Assembly: GCF_016919385.1 (NCBI RefSeq)
Contig: NZ_CP070351.1
Span: 3,224,001 to 3,288,000, forward strand
Source: Gordonia sp. PDNC005
GTDB lineage: Bacteria; Actinomycetota; Actinomycetes; Mycobacteriales; Mycobacteriaceae
DNA length: 64,000 nt
Reading direction: 5' to 3'
Under the pieces are notes generated by a model. It did not search any database, was not told where the DNA came from, and was given only the letters and a program-made list of their open reading frames with translations. The translations under genes were made by a program, and so were the position numbers. Positions 9,899 to 18,434 of this stretch are shown in pieces; the first letter of the stretch is position 1, and each line of letters opens with the position of its first letter.

Positions 9899-9930
9899 CG
9901 ACCCTCGACCGACAGGTCGGGGGTCGTTTT
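9899..9930 (+). terminator. Intrinsic terminator after lpqE
   Basis: A 12-bp stem (9899-9910 with 9915-9926, one wobble mismatch) around the loop GACA is followed by TTTT at 9927-9930. It separates lpqE from radA, so radA likely has its own promoter in the remaining 27 bp or inside the hairpin region. Confidence 0.8.
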
Positions 9931-9957
9931 GTCGGACGGTGCGTTTAAGGTCGGGGC

Positions 9958-11337
9958 GTGGCGAAGACAAAAGCGATCTACCGATGCACGGCCTGCGGAC
10001 ATCAGGTCGCGAAGTGGGTCGGCCGTTGCCCCGACTGCGGTGAATGGGGTTCGGTCGAGGAGGGCGCACCCGTCGTCGCCGCCGGAGCCGCGTCCGTAGC
10101 GCCACGCAGCCCGGCTCGACGCATCACCGAGGTCGACGCCGGGAGTGCTTCGGCGACTCCCATCGGCATCGCGGAGTTCGACCGAGTCCTCGGACGCGGC
10201 ATAGTACCCGGATCCGTTGTCCTCCTCGCGGGCGAGCCCGGCGTCGGGAAGTCCACCCTGCTGCTCGAGACCGTCAAACACTGGGCGGCGGGAGGCCGTG
10301 TTGCGCTCTACGTGACGGGTGAGGAGTCCGCGGGCCAGGTGCGTCTGCGCGCCGAACGGACCGACGCCGTCCACGAGAACGTATTCCTGGCGTCCGAGAC
10401 CGACCTCGGAACCGTCCTCGGCCACGTGGACGAGGTGCGTCCGACGCTGCTGATCGTCGACTCCGTGCAGACTCTCGTCGCGTCCGGCGTCGACGGCGTG
10501 ACCGGCGGCGTCACGCAGATCCGCGCCGTCACAACCGCGCTGGTCTCGCTCGCGAAGACGAACGGTGTGTCGGTGATCCTCGTCGGCCATGTGACGAAGG
10601 ACGGCAACGTCGCCGGTCCCCGTTCGCTGGAGCATCTGGTGGACGTCGTCCTGTCGTTCGAGGGCGACCGCCACTCGTCGTTGCGCATGGTCCGCGGTAT
10701 CAAGAACCGGTTCGGGCCGTCAGACGAAGTCGGCTGCTTCGAGCAGCGTTCCGACGGAATCCACCAGGTCAGCGACCCTTCCGGGATCTTCGTGCACGAA
10801 CACCCGTCCGATGTTCCAGGCAGCGTCGCACTCGTCGCGATGGACGGACGACGCGCGATGGTCGGCCAGATCCAGGCTCTGCTGAACAACTCCGAGATGA
10901 CCTCACCGCGCCGCGCGGTGTCCGGTCTCGACCCGGCTCGCGTCGCGATGATGCTCGCCGTCACTGAGAAGCACCTTGGGGTCAAGACCGGCAAGCAAGA
11001 GGTGTACGCCTCGACCGTCGGCGGCATGAAGGTGACCGAACCGGCGGCCGACCTGGCCATCTTCCTCGCGATCATGTCGTCGGCGAAGACCAAGCCGGTG
11101 CCGTCGACGACCGTCGCGATCGGTGAGGTCGGACTCGCGGGCGAGATCCGTCGAGTGTCGTCCACCGCTCGACGTGTCGCCGAGGCCAAACGGCTCGGCT
11201 TCCGTCACGCGATCATTCCGGCCGGCACGGACGAGGAGCTTCCGAAAGGCATCCGGATCACCAAGGTGTCGCAGCTCGACGAGGCGTTCGCCGCCATCGG
11301 TCCACGACGCCTCGAAGCGGTCGACGCGCCGTTCTGA
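9958..11337 (+). CDS. radA: DNA repair protein RadA
   Basis: RecA-like ATPase with a Lon-protease-like C-terminal domain, helping branch migration in recombinational repair. 459 residues. The zinc finger has cysteines 10, 13, 24 and 27; Walker A is GEPGVGKST at 92-100; the RadA signature KNRFG is at 249-253; the C-terminal Lon-like half begins around residue 285. The start is GTG at 9958. It precedes disA, separated by a convergent thioesterase gene; in Bacillus and mycobacteria RadA/Sms controls DisA activity, and the genes are neighbours here too. Confidence 0.97.
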   Translation: MAKTKAIYRCTACGHQVAKWVGRCPDCGEWGSVEEGAPVVAAGAASVAPRSPARRITEVDAGSASATPIGIAEFDRVLGRGIVPGSVVLLAGEPGVGKSTLLLETVKHWAAGGRVALYVTGEESAGQVRLRAERTDAVHENVFLASETDLGTVLGHVDEVRPTLLIVDSVQTLVASGVDGVTGGVTQIRAVTTALVSLAKTNGVSVILVGHVTKDGNVAGPRSLEHLVDVVLSFEGDRHSSLRMVRGIKNRFGPSDEVGCFEQRSDGIHQVSDPSGIFVHEHPSDVPGSVALVAMDGRRAMVGQIQALLNNSEMTSPRRAVSGLDPARVAMMLAVTEKHLGVKTGKQEVYASTVGGMKVTEPAADLAIFLAIMSSAKTKPVPSTTVAIGEVGLAGEIRRVSSTARRVAEAKRLGFRHAIIPAGTDEELPKGIRITKVSQLDEAFAAIGPRRLEAVDAPF

Positions 11338-11369
11338 CGCGCTTCTCGTGGTGCGTCTTCCAGGGGAGG

Positions 11370-11888
11370 TCAGAGGATGACGCGCTTGTCGTAGTGCTCG
11401 GCGAAATGCTTCTGGACGTCGATCGTGACGAAGAGCGCGTGGGCGCTCGCCACGATCTCCTCGGGGTCACCCAGGTGCGCCGATGCCGCGAGATAGATCT
11501 TGCGGCGCTGCTTGCCGAGAATCCGGGCCTCGAAGTGGAGAGTGCTTCCGAGCGGGATCGGCTTGGCGAAGTCGACCTCGAGGTGGACCGTGACGACGGG
11601 AGCTCCGATCAGCAACGGCGCGGTCCCCGTGACCTCATCGAACGCGGCGGAGAGCACCCCGCCGTGGATCACCCCCGGTCCGCCCTGCATCCAGTCGACC
11701 ACGGGCATCTGCGCGGTCACCGACAGATCGTCGCCCGCGATCACCTTGAGGTGCAGTCCGAGTGGGGTGTCGTCGCCACAGCCGAAGCACGTGCTGTGGT
11801 GCAGCCCGATGTGCTCGCCCGGCGCCGTCGCCTTCGGGTGGCGGACGAGGGGCTCGAGGTCTGCGGGCGGAACAAAAGCATGCTTCAC
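11370..11888 (-). CDS. PaaI-family hotdog thioesterase
   Basis: 172-residue hotdog-fold protein of the PaaI/acyl-CoA thioesterase group. The segment GGVLSAAFDEVTG contains the usual helix with the acidic catalytic residue; the N-terminal part (HHSTCFGCGDD, GLHLKV) is typical of the actinobacterial subgroup. It probably hydrolyses an acyl-CoA, but the substrate is unknown. The start is GTG at 11888. It is a single convergent gene inserted between radA and disA. Confidence 0.85.
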   Translation of the reverse strand: MKHAFVPPADLEPLVRHPKATAPGEHIGLHHSTCFGCGDDTPLGLHLKVIAGDDLSVTAQMPVVDWMQGGPGVIHGGVLSAAFDEVTGTAPLLIGAPVVTVHLEVDFAKPIPLGSTLHFEARILGKQRRKIYLAASAHLGDPEEIVASAHALFVTIDVQKHFAEHYDKRVIL

Positions 11889-11954
11889 GTCCAGTTACGC
11901 TAGTACGGTCCCGGCGTCAGCCGGAACCTCAAGTCCCACGATTGCCGAGGTGCG

Positions 11955-13052
11955 ATGAACGACACGTCAAATGCCGACGCCGACCGCGCCGATCTGACGC
12001 GCGAGACGCTGCGCCGTGTGGCACCGGGAACGGCGCTGCGCGACGGACTCGAACGCATCCTGCGCGGCGGCACCGGCGCCCTGATCGTCGTCGGATACGA
12101 CGACGACATGGAACGCATCTGCGACGGAGGCTTTCACCTCGACGTCGAGTTCGCGCCGACCCGGCTGCGTGAGTTGGCGAAGATGGACGGCGCGGTTGTG
12201 CTGTCCGCCGACGGCCGACGCATCGTCCGCGCGAACGTCCAACTGGTCCCCGATCCGTCGATCCCGACCGAAGAGTCCGGCACTCGACATCGGGCAGCCG
12301 AGCGGACTGCGATCCAGATGCGGGTCCCGGTGATCTCGGTGAGTTCGTCGATGTCGATCGTCAGCGTGTACGCCGACGGGCAGCGCCGCGTGGTGGAGAA
12401 TCCCGACGCGATCCTGTCCCGTGCGAACGTTGCACTCTCAACACTGGAACGCTACAAGTCGCGCCTCGACGAGGTGTCCTCCCAGCTGTCACGCGCGGAG
12501 ATCGAGGACTATGTGCTGCTCCGCGATGCGATGAGTGCCGCACAGCGCATGGAGATGGTCCGACGCGTGTCCGTCGAGATCGAGGAGTACGTGCTCGAGC
12601 TCGGCGTCAACGGCCGCCAGGTGGCTCTGCAGCTCGAAGAGCTGATCAGCGACAACGACACCATGCGTGAGCTGCTGGTCCGCGACTACCACGCGTCACC
12701 GGAAGCTGCGGGTACCGAACAGGTGCGTCAGATCCTCGAATCGGTGGAGTCGTTGTCGGACGTCGATCTCCTCGACCTCACGATGGTGGCGGGCGCCTTC
12801 GGCTACCCGACCACCCTCGAAGCTCAGGACACTGCGATGAGTCCGCGCGGCTACCGCCTGCTCGCACGCATTTCGCGACTCCAGTTCGCGCACATCGACC
12901 GACTGGTCCGCCACTTCGGCACACTCCAGGCGCTCCTCGCGAGCAGCGCCGCCGATCTGGAAGCAGTCGAGGGCATCGGCAGCATCTGGGCCAGGCACAT
13001 CCGAGAGGGCCTCTCACGCCTCGCTGAGAGCTCGCTCGAGCGATTCGACTAG
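11955..13052 (+). CDS. disA: DNA integrity scanning diadenylate cyclase DisA
   Basis: Makes cyclic di-AMP from two ATP and scans DNA for branched structures. 365 residues: the DAC domain occupies about 10-150 with the signature DGA at 78-80 and RHR at 111-113, then a helical linker and a C-terminal helix-hairpin-helix DNA-binding region (about 300-365, [19 protein letters not shown]). The ATG at 11955 starts a family-like N-terminus. Its end nearly meets the convergent gene at 13065. Confidence 0.97.
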   Translation: MNDTSNADADRADLTRETLRRVAPGTALRDGLERILRGGTGALIVVGYDDDMERICDGGFHLDVEFAPTRLRELAKMDGAVVLSADGRRIVRANVQLVPDPSIPTEESGTRHRAAERTAIQMRVPVISVSSSMSIVSVYADGQRRVVENPDAILSRANVALSTLERYKSRLDEVSSQLSRAEIEDYVLLRDAMSAAQRMEMVRRVSVEIEEYVLELGVNGRQVALQLEELISDNDTMRELLVRDYHASPEAAGTEQVRQILESVESLSDVDLLDLTMVAGAFGYPTTLEAQDTAMSPRGYRLLARISRLQFAHIDRLVRHFGTLQALLASSAADLEAVEGIGSIWARHIREGLSRLAESSLERFD

Positions 13053-13064
13053 ATCTGGTTGGAT

Positions 13065-13796
13065 CTACTGCTGGGCGGGCTTGACGACGTTGAACGTGAT
13101 CGGCGCAGATTCCTTCTCGCCGATCTTGGCGAAGGCCTGGTACCCGCCTGCCGGGATCTGAACACGCGGCTTCTTGCAGCCTGCGCTGCTCGTCGTGCCG
13201 GACCAGGTGATCGTGTCGCTGAACTGCTGGCCCGGCTGCAGGAGCTGGTTGTTCACCGTCTTGTCGGGAGCACAGTCCTGCGCCGCCCACAGCGTCCGTG
13301 CGCCGTCCAATGAGCGGACGACGACGTTCTGGGCGTTCTTCCCGAGGTCACGCGAGCATTCACTGAGTCCGCCGTTGGTCACGACGACTGTGAACACCGG
13401 CTGGTCGCCGACCGTGTACGTCGGCTTGTCGGTGTACAGGACAACCGACAGGCTCTGGTCGGCGCAGGCGTTCTGAACCGCGGGATCCGCAGGAGGAGGC
13501 GGCGCGGGCGTGGTGCTGCTCGGGCCGCCGTCGGAACCGTGATCTCCGCCGCCCGACACCGGCTCACTCGTGGTCGGCCCTGGGGCGCTCGACGACGGCG
13601 GCGGCGGAGTCGCCGCTGCGCTCGACGACGTCGACGATGCGGCGGCCGCATTCTTCGGCGACGAATCGTCGGAGGAACTGCCCGCCCAGATGATCAAGGC
13701 GATGACCACGACGATCGCCACCACTCCAGCGCCTACCGCCACGAGGCGGCGACGCCAATACACCTCGGAAGGCAGGGGTCCCTGGGGTTCGATCAC
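13065..13796 (-). CDS. Membrane-anchored protein, Rv3587c-like
   Basis: 243 residues: a short cytoplasmic start, one membrane segment at about 19-38, a Ser/Thr/Pro/Gly-rich linker (about 41-105) and an extracytoplasmic beta-rich domain with four cysteines that could form two disulfides (ACADQ, ECSRD, QDCAP, AGCKK). Its place between disA and canB matches Rv3587c of M. tuberculosis. The function is unknown; the design suggests a cell-envelope binding domain on a flexible stalk. The start is GTG at 13796. Confidence 0.8.
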   Translation of the reverse strand: MIEPQGPLPSEVYWRRRLVAVGAGVVAIVVVIALIIWAGSSSDDSSPKNAAAASSTSSSAAATPPPPSSSAPGPTTSEPVSGGGDHGSDGGPSSTTPAPPPPADPAVQNACADQSLSVVLYTDKPTYTVGDQPVFTVVVTNGGLSECSRDLGKNAQNVVVRSLDGARTLWAAQDCAPDKTVNNQLLQPGQQFSDTITWSGTTSSAGCKKPRVQIPAGGYQAFAKIGEKESAPITFNVVKPAQQ

Positions 13797-13877
13797 GATT
13801 GCAACGGTATCGCCGCCGGGCCTCGCACGACGGCGTCGAACTTCGGCGTGTCGCGGATTGGTCCACGCCGCGGCGGG

Positions 13878-14534
13878 TTATTCTCCCCGACCGGCCTTTC
13901 GCGGGTCACTTTCGGGCAGTTCGCCGATGTCGCCGATGACTTCCACGAGATGCACCTGGCCGTCGTCGAGACGGTAGCTGAGGCCTACGATGGCGAGGTC
14001 GCCGTCCTCGACCCGCTTGGCGATGATGCGGCTGCGCTGCATGAGTACACGGCTCGTCTCCTGCACGTGGCGGGTGACGAACTCGAAGTACTCGGTGAGT
14101 CCCTCGCTGCGCCCGGCCAGGATGCTCGGCGCGACCTTCTCGACGACGTCGCGGATGTAACCGCCGGGCAGATTCAGGTTGTCCAGTGCGTCGAGGGTGG
14201 CGCCGACGGCCCCGCAGCTGTCGTGACCGAGCACGATGATCAGCGGAACGTTCAGGATGTCGGCGCCGTACTCGATGGTGCCCAGCACCGCCGAGTCGAG
14301 GACGTGCCCTGCGGTTCGAACGACGAACATGTCGCCCAGCCCCTGATCGAAGATGATCTCTGCGGCGAGACGCGAGTCGCCGCAGCCGAACAGCACAACG
14401 TGCGGCGACTGGCCGCCGACGAGCGCCTCACGGTCGGCGATACCCTGGCTCGGGTGAATCGGTCGACTTTCGACGAATCGCTGGTTGCCTTCTTTGAGAA
14501 CAGTCCATGCCTGAGCGGGGGTCAGATCCTTCAT
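13878..14534 (-). CDS. canB: Beta-carbonic anhydrase
   Basis: Zinc enzyme interconverting CO2 and bicarbonate. 218 residues from the ATG at 14534. Zinc ligands are Cys51, His104 and Cys107 (FGCGDSR and GHDSCGA), with the Asp53/Arg55 dyad. An upstream in-frame ATG at 14741 would run through mutY on the other strand and is rejected. The accepted ATG overlaps the mutY ATG on the opposite strand (14532-14535), so each promoter must lie inside the other gene. Orthologue of Rv3588c by position. Confidence 0.94.
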   Translation of the reverse strand: MKDLTPAQAWTVLKEGNQRFVESRPIHPSQGIADREALVGGQSPHVVLFGCGDSRLAAEIIFDQGLGDMFVVRTAGHVLDSAVLGTIEYGADILNVPLIIVLGHDSCGAVGATLDALDNLNLPGGYIRDVVEKVAPSILAGRSEGLTEYFEFVTRHVQETSRVLMQRSRIIAKRVEDGDLAIVGLSYRLDDGQVHLVEVIGDIGELPESDPRKAGRGE

Positions 14535-15429
14535 GACTTCGAGTGTGCCACCGACCACTGTCCTTGAGTGGTTCGGGTACGCCGAACGCGACCTTCCGTG
14601 GCGTTCGACAGATCTGACCGGTTGGCACGTCCTGATCAGCGAGATCATGCTCCAGCAGACCCCCGCCGCACGAGTTGTCGAACCATGGACACGGTGGGTG
14701 GAGCGCTGGCCGAAGCCGTCGGCGATGGCTGCAGAGTCCACAGGCGAAGTGGTCCGCGCGTGGGGGAAACTCGGCTACCCGCGCCGCGCGATGCGACTGC
14801 ACGAATGCTCGAAGGTCCTCGCCGACCAGTACGACGACGTGGTTCCGTCGGACGTCGACACCCTGCTGACGCTCCCCGGCATCGGTGACTACACGGCCCG
14901 CGCCGTCGCCTGTTTCGCCTACGGGCAGTCGGTACCGGTGGTCGACGTGAACGTGCGCCGAGTGATCGCTCGCGCCGTCCACGGCAAGCAGCATCCCGGA
15001 AACCCTGGACGTCGCGATCTCGCCGACGCCGAGGCACTGTTCCCGCGCACGGGCGACGGTGCCCCGGCACCGGAGACCCCACGCTTCTCGGCCGCGCTCA
15101 TGGAGCTCGGCGCGCTGGTGTGCACCGCTCGCGAAGCCCGCTGCGACAAGTGCCCGCTCGAGCCAACGTGTGAGTGGGTTCGGCTCGGTCGCCCCGAGCA
15201 CGAAGGCCCCGTGCGGAAGGTCCAGAAGTTCGAAGGCACGGACCGTCAGGCCCGCGGACGACTCCTCGACGTGCTTCGCGGAACATCGGGGCCGGTGGAA
15301 CGAGCGGCGCTCGATCTCGCGTGGGAGCGCGACCCGGGTCAGCGCGCTCGGGCCCTCGACTCCTTGCTTGTCGACGGCCTCATCGAACTGACCGACGACG
15401 GCCTGTTCGCACTCGCAGGCGAGGGCTGA
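14533..15429 (+). CDS. mutY: A/G-specific adenine glycosylase MutY
   Basis: Removes adenine mispaired with 8-oxoguanine. 298 residues. The helix-hairpin-helix LPGIGDYTARAVACF is followed by catalytic Asp138 (VPVVDVNVRR), with Glu37 in SEIMLQQTP. The iron-sulfur cluster cysteines are 197, 204, 207 and 213 (C-x6-C-x2-C-x5-C). The C-terminal 8-oxoG-recognition domain is short, as in other Mycobacteriales. A GTG at 14545 is an alternative start that would avoid overlap with canB. Confidence 0.95.
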   Translation: MTSSVPPTTVLEWFGYAERDLPWRSTDLTGWHVLISEIMLQQTPAARVVEPWTRWVERWPKPSAMAAESTGEVVRAWGKLGYPRRAMRLHECSKVLADQYDDVVPSDVDTLLTLPGIGDYTARAVACFAYGQSVPVVDVNVRRVIARAVHGKQHPGNPGRRDLADAEALFPRTGDGAPAPETPRFSAALMELGALVCTAREARCDKCPLEPTCEWVRLGRPEHEGPVRKVQKFEGTDRQARGRLLDVLRGTSGPVERAALDLAWERDPGQRARALDSLLVDGLIELTDDGLFALAGEG

Positions 15430-15436
15430 ACACGCC

Positions 15437-16240
15437 CTAGGGCCGCAGGTCGCTCAGGAACGCCTCGACCGCTCCGCGATAGACACCGGGCGCGTCATCG
15501 TGGAGAAGGTGACCCGCACCGTCCACCCGCAAGTACGACGCCGACGGCTTGCGCGCGGCCATCTCCGCCATCTGCCCGGGCGGTGTCACCGAGAAACCCG
15601 CCTCCAAGAGCAGGGTCGGGACTGCCACGTCTGCCCACTGGTCCCAGAAGTGCCTTGTCCCCCATTCTTCGGCGATGTCGGCCCAGACCGGAATCGAGCC
15701 GTGCAGCCGTCCGTCGTCGAACGCCTCGTAGAAGTAGCGCCCCGCCACGTCCCCGAACATGTCGACTGCCGCCTGCAGGTCCGGGAACCGGTCGGGCCAA
15801 CTGCTGAACCACGGCTGCCACGTTCCGGTGGTGCGTCCGCGGAAGTCGGGTGCCATGTCCTCGACGACCAGTGCCGACACGAGTTCCGGGTACGTCGACG
15901 CAGTGCACCACGCGTGCAGACCGCCCATCGAGTGCCCGATAAGCACCGCGGGGCCGCGATCGATCCACGTGATCACCTCGGCGAGGTCGGCGACGAACCG
16001 CTCCGTCGAGATGTCGGAGGAGTCGACCGAACAGGCGCCCTGGTGATTCGCCGAGTCGAATGTGAAGACTCGCCCGTAGTCGCGCAGCCACGGGATCTGC
16101 CGTCGCCACGTGCGGCCGCGACCCATCAGACCGTGGACCAGGACTATTGCTCCAAGGCCGCCTTCGACTACGTCGAGGCCGCCGTGATCGAGCAGGCCGG
16201 TGTCGGCGATCGCAGGTGCGTCGGGCGAGTCGGAGTCCAC
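15437..16240 (-). CDS. Alpha/beta hydrolase, Rv3591c-like
   Basis: Alpha/beta-hydrolase fold protein of about 267 residues. The oxyanion loop VLVHGLMG, nucleophile motif GHSMGG and a late His in VDGAGHLLHDD form a complete catalytic set. The substrate is unknown. The start is uncertain: GTG at 16240 is chosen because residues upstream are Arg/Ser-rich and unlike the family, although the frame remains open to 16309. It occupies the same place after mutY as Rv3591c. Confidence 0.83.
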   Translation of the reverse strand: MDSDSPDAPAIADTGLLDHGGLDVVEGGLGAIVLVHGLMGRGRTWRRQIPWLRDYGRVFTFDSANHQGACSVDSSDISTERFVADLAEVITWIDRGPAVLIGHSMGGLHAWCTASTYPELVSALVVEDMAPDFRGRTTGTWQPWFSSWPDRFPDLQAAVDMFGDVAGRYFYEAFDDGRLHGSIPVWADIAEEWGTRHFWDQWADVAVPTLLLEAGFSVTPPGQMAEMAARKPSASYLRVDGAGHLLHDDAPGVYRGAVEAFLSDLRP

Positions 16241-16330
16241 CCCGTCGACACTATCCGGGCCCCTTCGAGCCGACGTGCGCCGACACGTCCGATCGGGGGC
16301 GGATTGCATCTGGGACCGCTGCCAGGCGGC

Positions 16331-17812
16331 TCATCTCACGCGACTGGCGCCGAAGACCCGCAGTTCGCGATACGCGACGCGGAAAGTCGCTCGTGTGTGC
16401 AGGTCACCCGCCTCTCCGTCGTGCGCCACCCGGAACGGCTCGTCCGCCTCTATGGTGACGACCGGCGCCTGCACCTCCCGATACACCTTGGAGTTCCTCA
16501 TCCGCCCGCTCAGAAGTGAGAACAGCAGCCTTGTTCCCGCATACCGATGTCCGCCCTCGAGGTACCGGACATCGAGCACTCCGTCGTCCAGGCGTGAGCG
16601 TCGGCCTGGCGCAAAACCCGGCGCGCCGTACATCGAGTTTCCGAGGAAGAAGAACGAGACGGTGGCCGGTCGCCCCTCAATTCGCACCCGCGCGGGTGAG
16701 GTCTTGATCAGCACCCGACGCATTGCCCGAACGGTCGCGGTGACACGGCCGATCCGGTGTCGTTGGTAGCGCGACCGCGCGCGGACGAACTCCGGATAGG
16801 CACCGATGCTCGCGGTGTTCAGCAGCAGCTTCTCGTCGTTCAGCCACACCGCGTCGACACGCGCGATCCGACCGCTTCGGATCGAGTCGACCACATCCGC
16901 CACGGTCGCGGCACCGATGTCCTTCGCGAAATGGTTGAAGGTGCCTGCGGGGAACACCGCAAGCGGCTTTCCCGACTGCACAGCGTGGGCAGCAACCGTC
17001 GCCACCGTCCCGTCGCCACCGGCGACGCCGAGGAACTGTGCTCGCAACGCCGCATCCGCGGTGACCGCGTCGAGGTCCGAGTCTTCGGCGAGCTCCACGA
17101 TCTCGGCTTCGGGCAACGTCCGACGGATCTCTGCGGCGACCCGCGACCCGGTACCGTCGCCAGAGGCGGGGTTCAGGACCACAACAAGACCTGAGCCGTC
17201 CGGCTCCACGGCGACGGTCTCGGCCGTCGGCTCGGGGATCATGACGCGGCTGTCGTCGACCTGAGGAATCACGCGAGCCCCGGCGATCGCGACGCCTGCA
17301 CCGATTGCGAACCCCGCGAGGACGTCACCGGGATAGTGCGCACCCGTCGCGACCCGAGACAGTCCCACCGCGCCGGCGAGGCCGCTCAGGAGATATCCCG
17401 CGGAACGGTTCTCGAGGCCGACCCCGATCGCGAAAGCCGCAGCGGCCGCCGAGTGCCCGGAGGGGAACGACGACGACATCGGCTGACGCCGGAAACGCGC
17501 GACGGGTACGGCGTCGAAGACAGGGCGTCGGCGAGGAAGAACGCGTTTGAGACCCTGGTTCACGACGAGGCTCGTGACCGCCAACGACGCCAATCCGCGG
17601 ACGGCCCCTCGTCGTGATGAGAGGCCGCCGAATCCCAATCCGGCGGCGATCGCCATCCACAGTTTCGAGTGGTCCGCCGCAGCGGACAACGGTCGCATCG
17701 TCGCGTCGAGAAGAGGACTCGGAGACTTCGCCACTGCGTCGAAGAGATGAGAGTCGAGTTCGTTCAAACCCGAGTTGATCGTCCGAAGGGCACGCAGCGA
17801 AGGTTGGGCCAT
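16331..17812 (-). CDS. PAP2 phosphatase-diacylglycerol kinase fusion
   Basis: 493-residue two-domain protein. Residues 1-190 are a PAP2 membrane domain with the motifs KRVLPRRRP, SFPSGHSA and TGAHYPGDVLAG. Residues 205-493 are a DAGK/YegS-type lipid kinase domain (VVLNPASGDG, then GGDGTVATVA and PAGTFNHFA). Known actinobacterial fusions of this type are poorly characterised; the two chemistries are opposite in direction (phosphate removal and addition), so a lipid phosphate exchange or turnover role is inferred. Monocistronic by spacing, with a 231-bp interval to mhuD. Confidence 0.88.
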   Translation of the reverse strand: MAQPSLRALRTINSGLNELDSHLFDAVAKSPSPLLDATMRPLSAAADHSKLWMAIAAGLGFGGLSSRRGAVRGLASLAVTSLVVNQGLKRVLPRRRPVFDAVPVARFRRQPMSSSFPSGHSAAAAAFAIGVGLENRSAGYLLSGLAGAVGLSRVATGAHYPGDVLAGFAIGAGVAIAGARVIPQVDDSRVMIPEPTAETVAVEPDGSGLVVVLNPASGDGTGSRVAAEIRRTLPEAEIVELAEDSDLDAVTADAALRAQFLGVAGGDGTVATVAAHAVQSGKPLAVFPAGTFNHFAKDIGAATVADVVDSIRSGRIARVDAVWLNDEKLLLNTASIGAYPEFVRARSRYQRHRIGRVTATVRAMRRVLIKTSPARVRIEGRPATVSFFFLGNSMYGAPGFAPGRRSRLDDGVLDVRYLEGGHRYAGTRLLFSLLSGRMRNSKVYREVQAPVVTIEADEPFRVAHDGEAGDLHTRATFRVAYRELRVFGASRVR

Positions 17813-18043
17813 GACTCGAAAGTACGCGCGGTGGGCGTCGCCCTGACGATTTCGCGGGTTCGTCGGCCACTCACTCGCCTCAATGAACGGCAGCCCCGAA
17901 GCCGGACATTATGGTGTCGAGTACGGGCCCGTCGTCAGCGCCCTCATCTGAGGGGCCTGCCCGGAGAGCCCGCCTGGCACATGGATGCCGTGTAACCGAT
18001 CAGGTGAAGACCACGCCTGACCTGAACGAAGGATTGAGATCTC

Positions 18044-18349
18044 ATGAGCGTAGTCAAGATCAACGCGATCAGCGTCCCCGAAGGCGCCGGACCCGAACTC
18101 GAGAAGCGTTTTGCAGCTCGTGCGGGCACTGTCGACGGCGCCGCGGGTTTCCTCGGTTTCCAGCTCCTCCGCCCAGTGAACGGCGAGGACCGCTACTTCG
18201 TCGTCACGCAGTGGGAGGACGAGGCGAGCTTCCAGGCGTGGGCAGGCGGTGACGCGCGTGCCGCCCATTCGGGCGACCGAAAGCCTGTCGCAACGGGAGC
18301 GAGTCTTCTCGAATTCGAAGTTGTCATCAACGTCGAACCGAGCGCCTGA
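18044..18349 (+). CDS. mhuD: Heme-degrading monooxygenase MhuD
   Basis: IsdG-like (ABM fold) enzyme that degrades heme to mycobilin and iron. 101 residues, nearly identical in layout to M. tuberculosis MhuD, with the key active-site residues at the same numbers: Asn7, Trp66 and His75. It follows the carD-to-mutY block as Rv3592 does. No clear iron box is visible in the 231 bp upstream. The ATG at 18044 is 7 nt after a GATTGAGAT stretch, giving only a weak ribosome site. Confidence 0.95.
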   Translation: MSVVKINAISVPEGAGPELEKRFAARAGTVDGAAGFLGFQLLRPVNGEDRYFVVTQWEDEASFQAWAGGDARAAHSGDRKPVATGASLLEFEVVINVEPSA

Positions 18350-18371
18350 ATCGTCACCGAGAAGATTTTTC

Positions 18372-18385
18372 TAGAACGTGTTCTA
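18372..18385. promoter_or_regulatory. KstR-type operator, aldehyde dehydrogenase
   Basis: TAGAACGTGTTCTA matches the 14-bp KstR consensus TnnAACnnGTTnnA in every fixed position. It lies 49 bp before the aldehyde dehydrogenase ATG, with a possible -10 (TAGTAT, 18395-18400) immediately after it, so a bound repressor would block the promoter. Confidence 0.85.
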
Positions 18386-18434
18386 ACTGTGCTCTAGTAT
18401 CGGAGGAAACCCCCTCGCGATCTCAGGAGCACGC

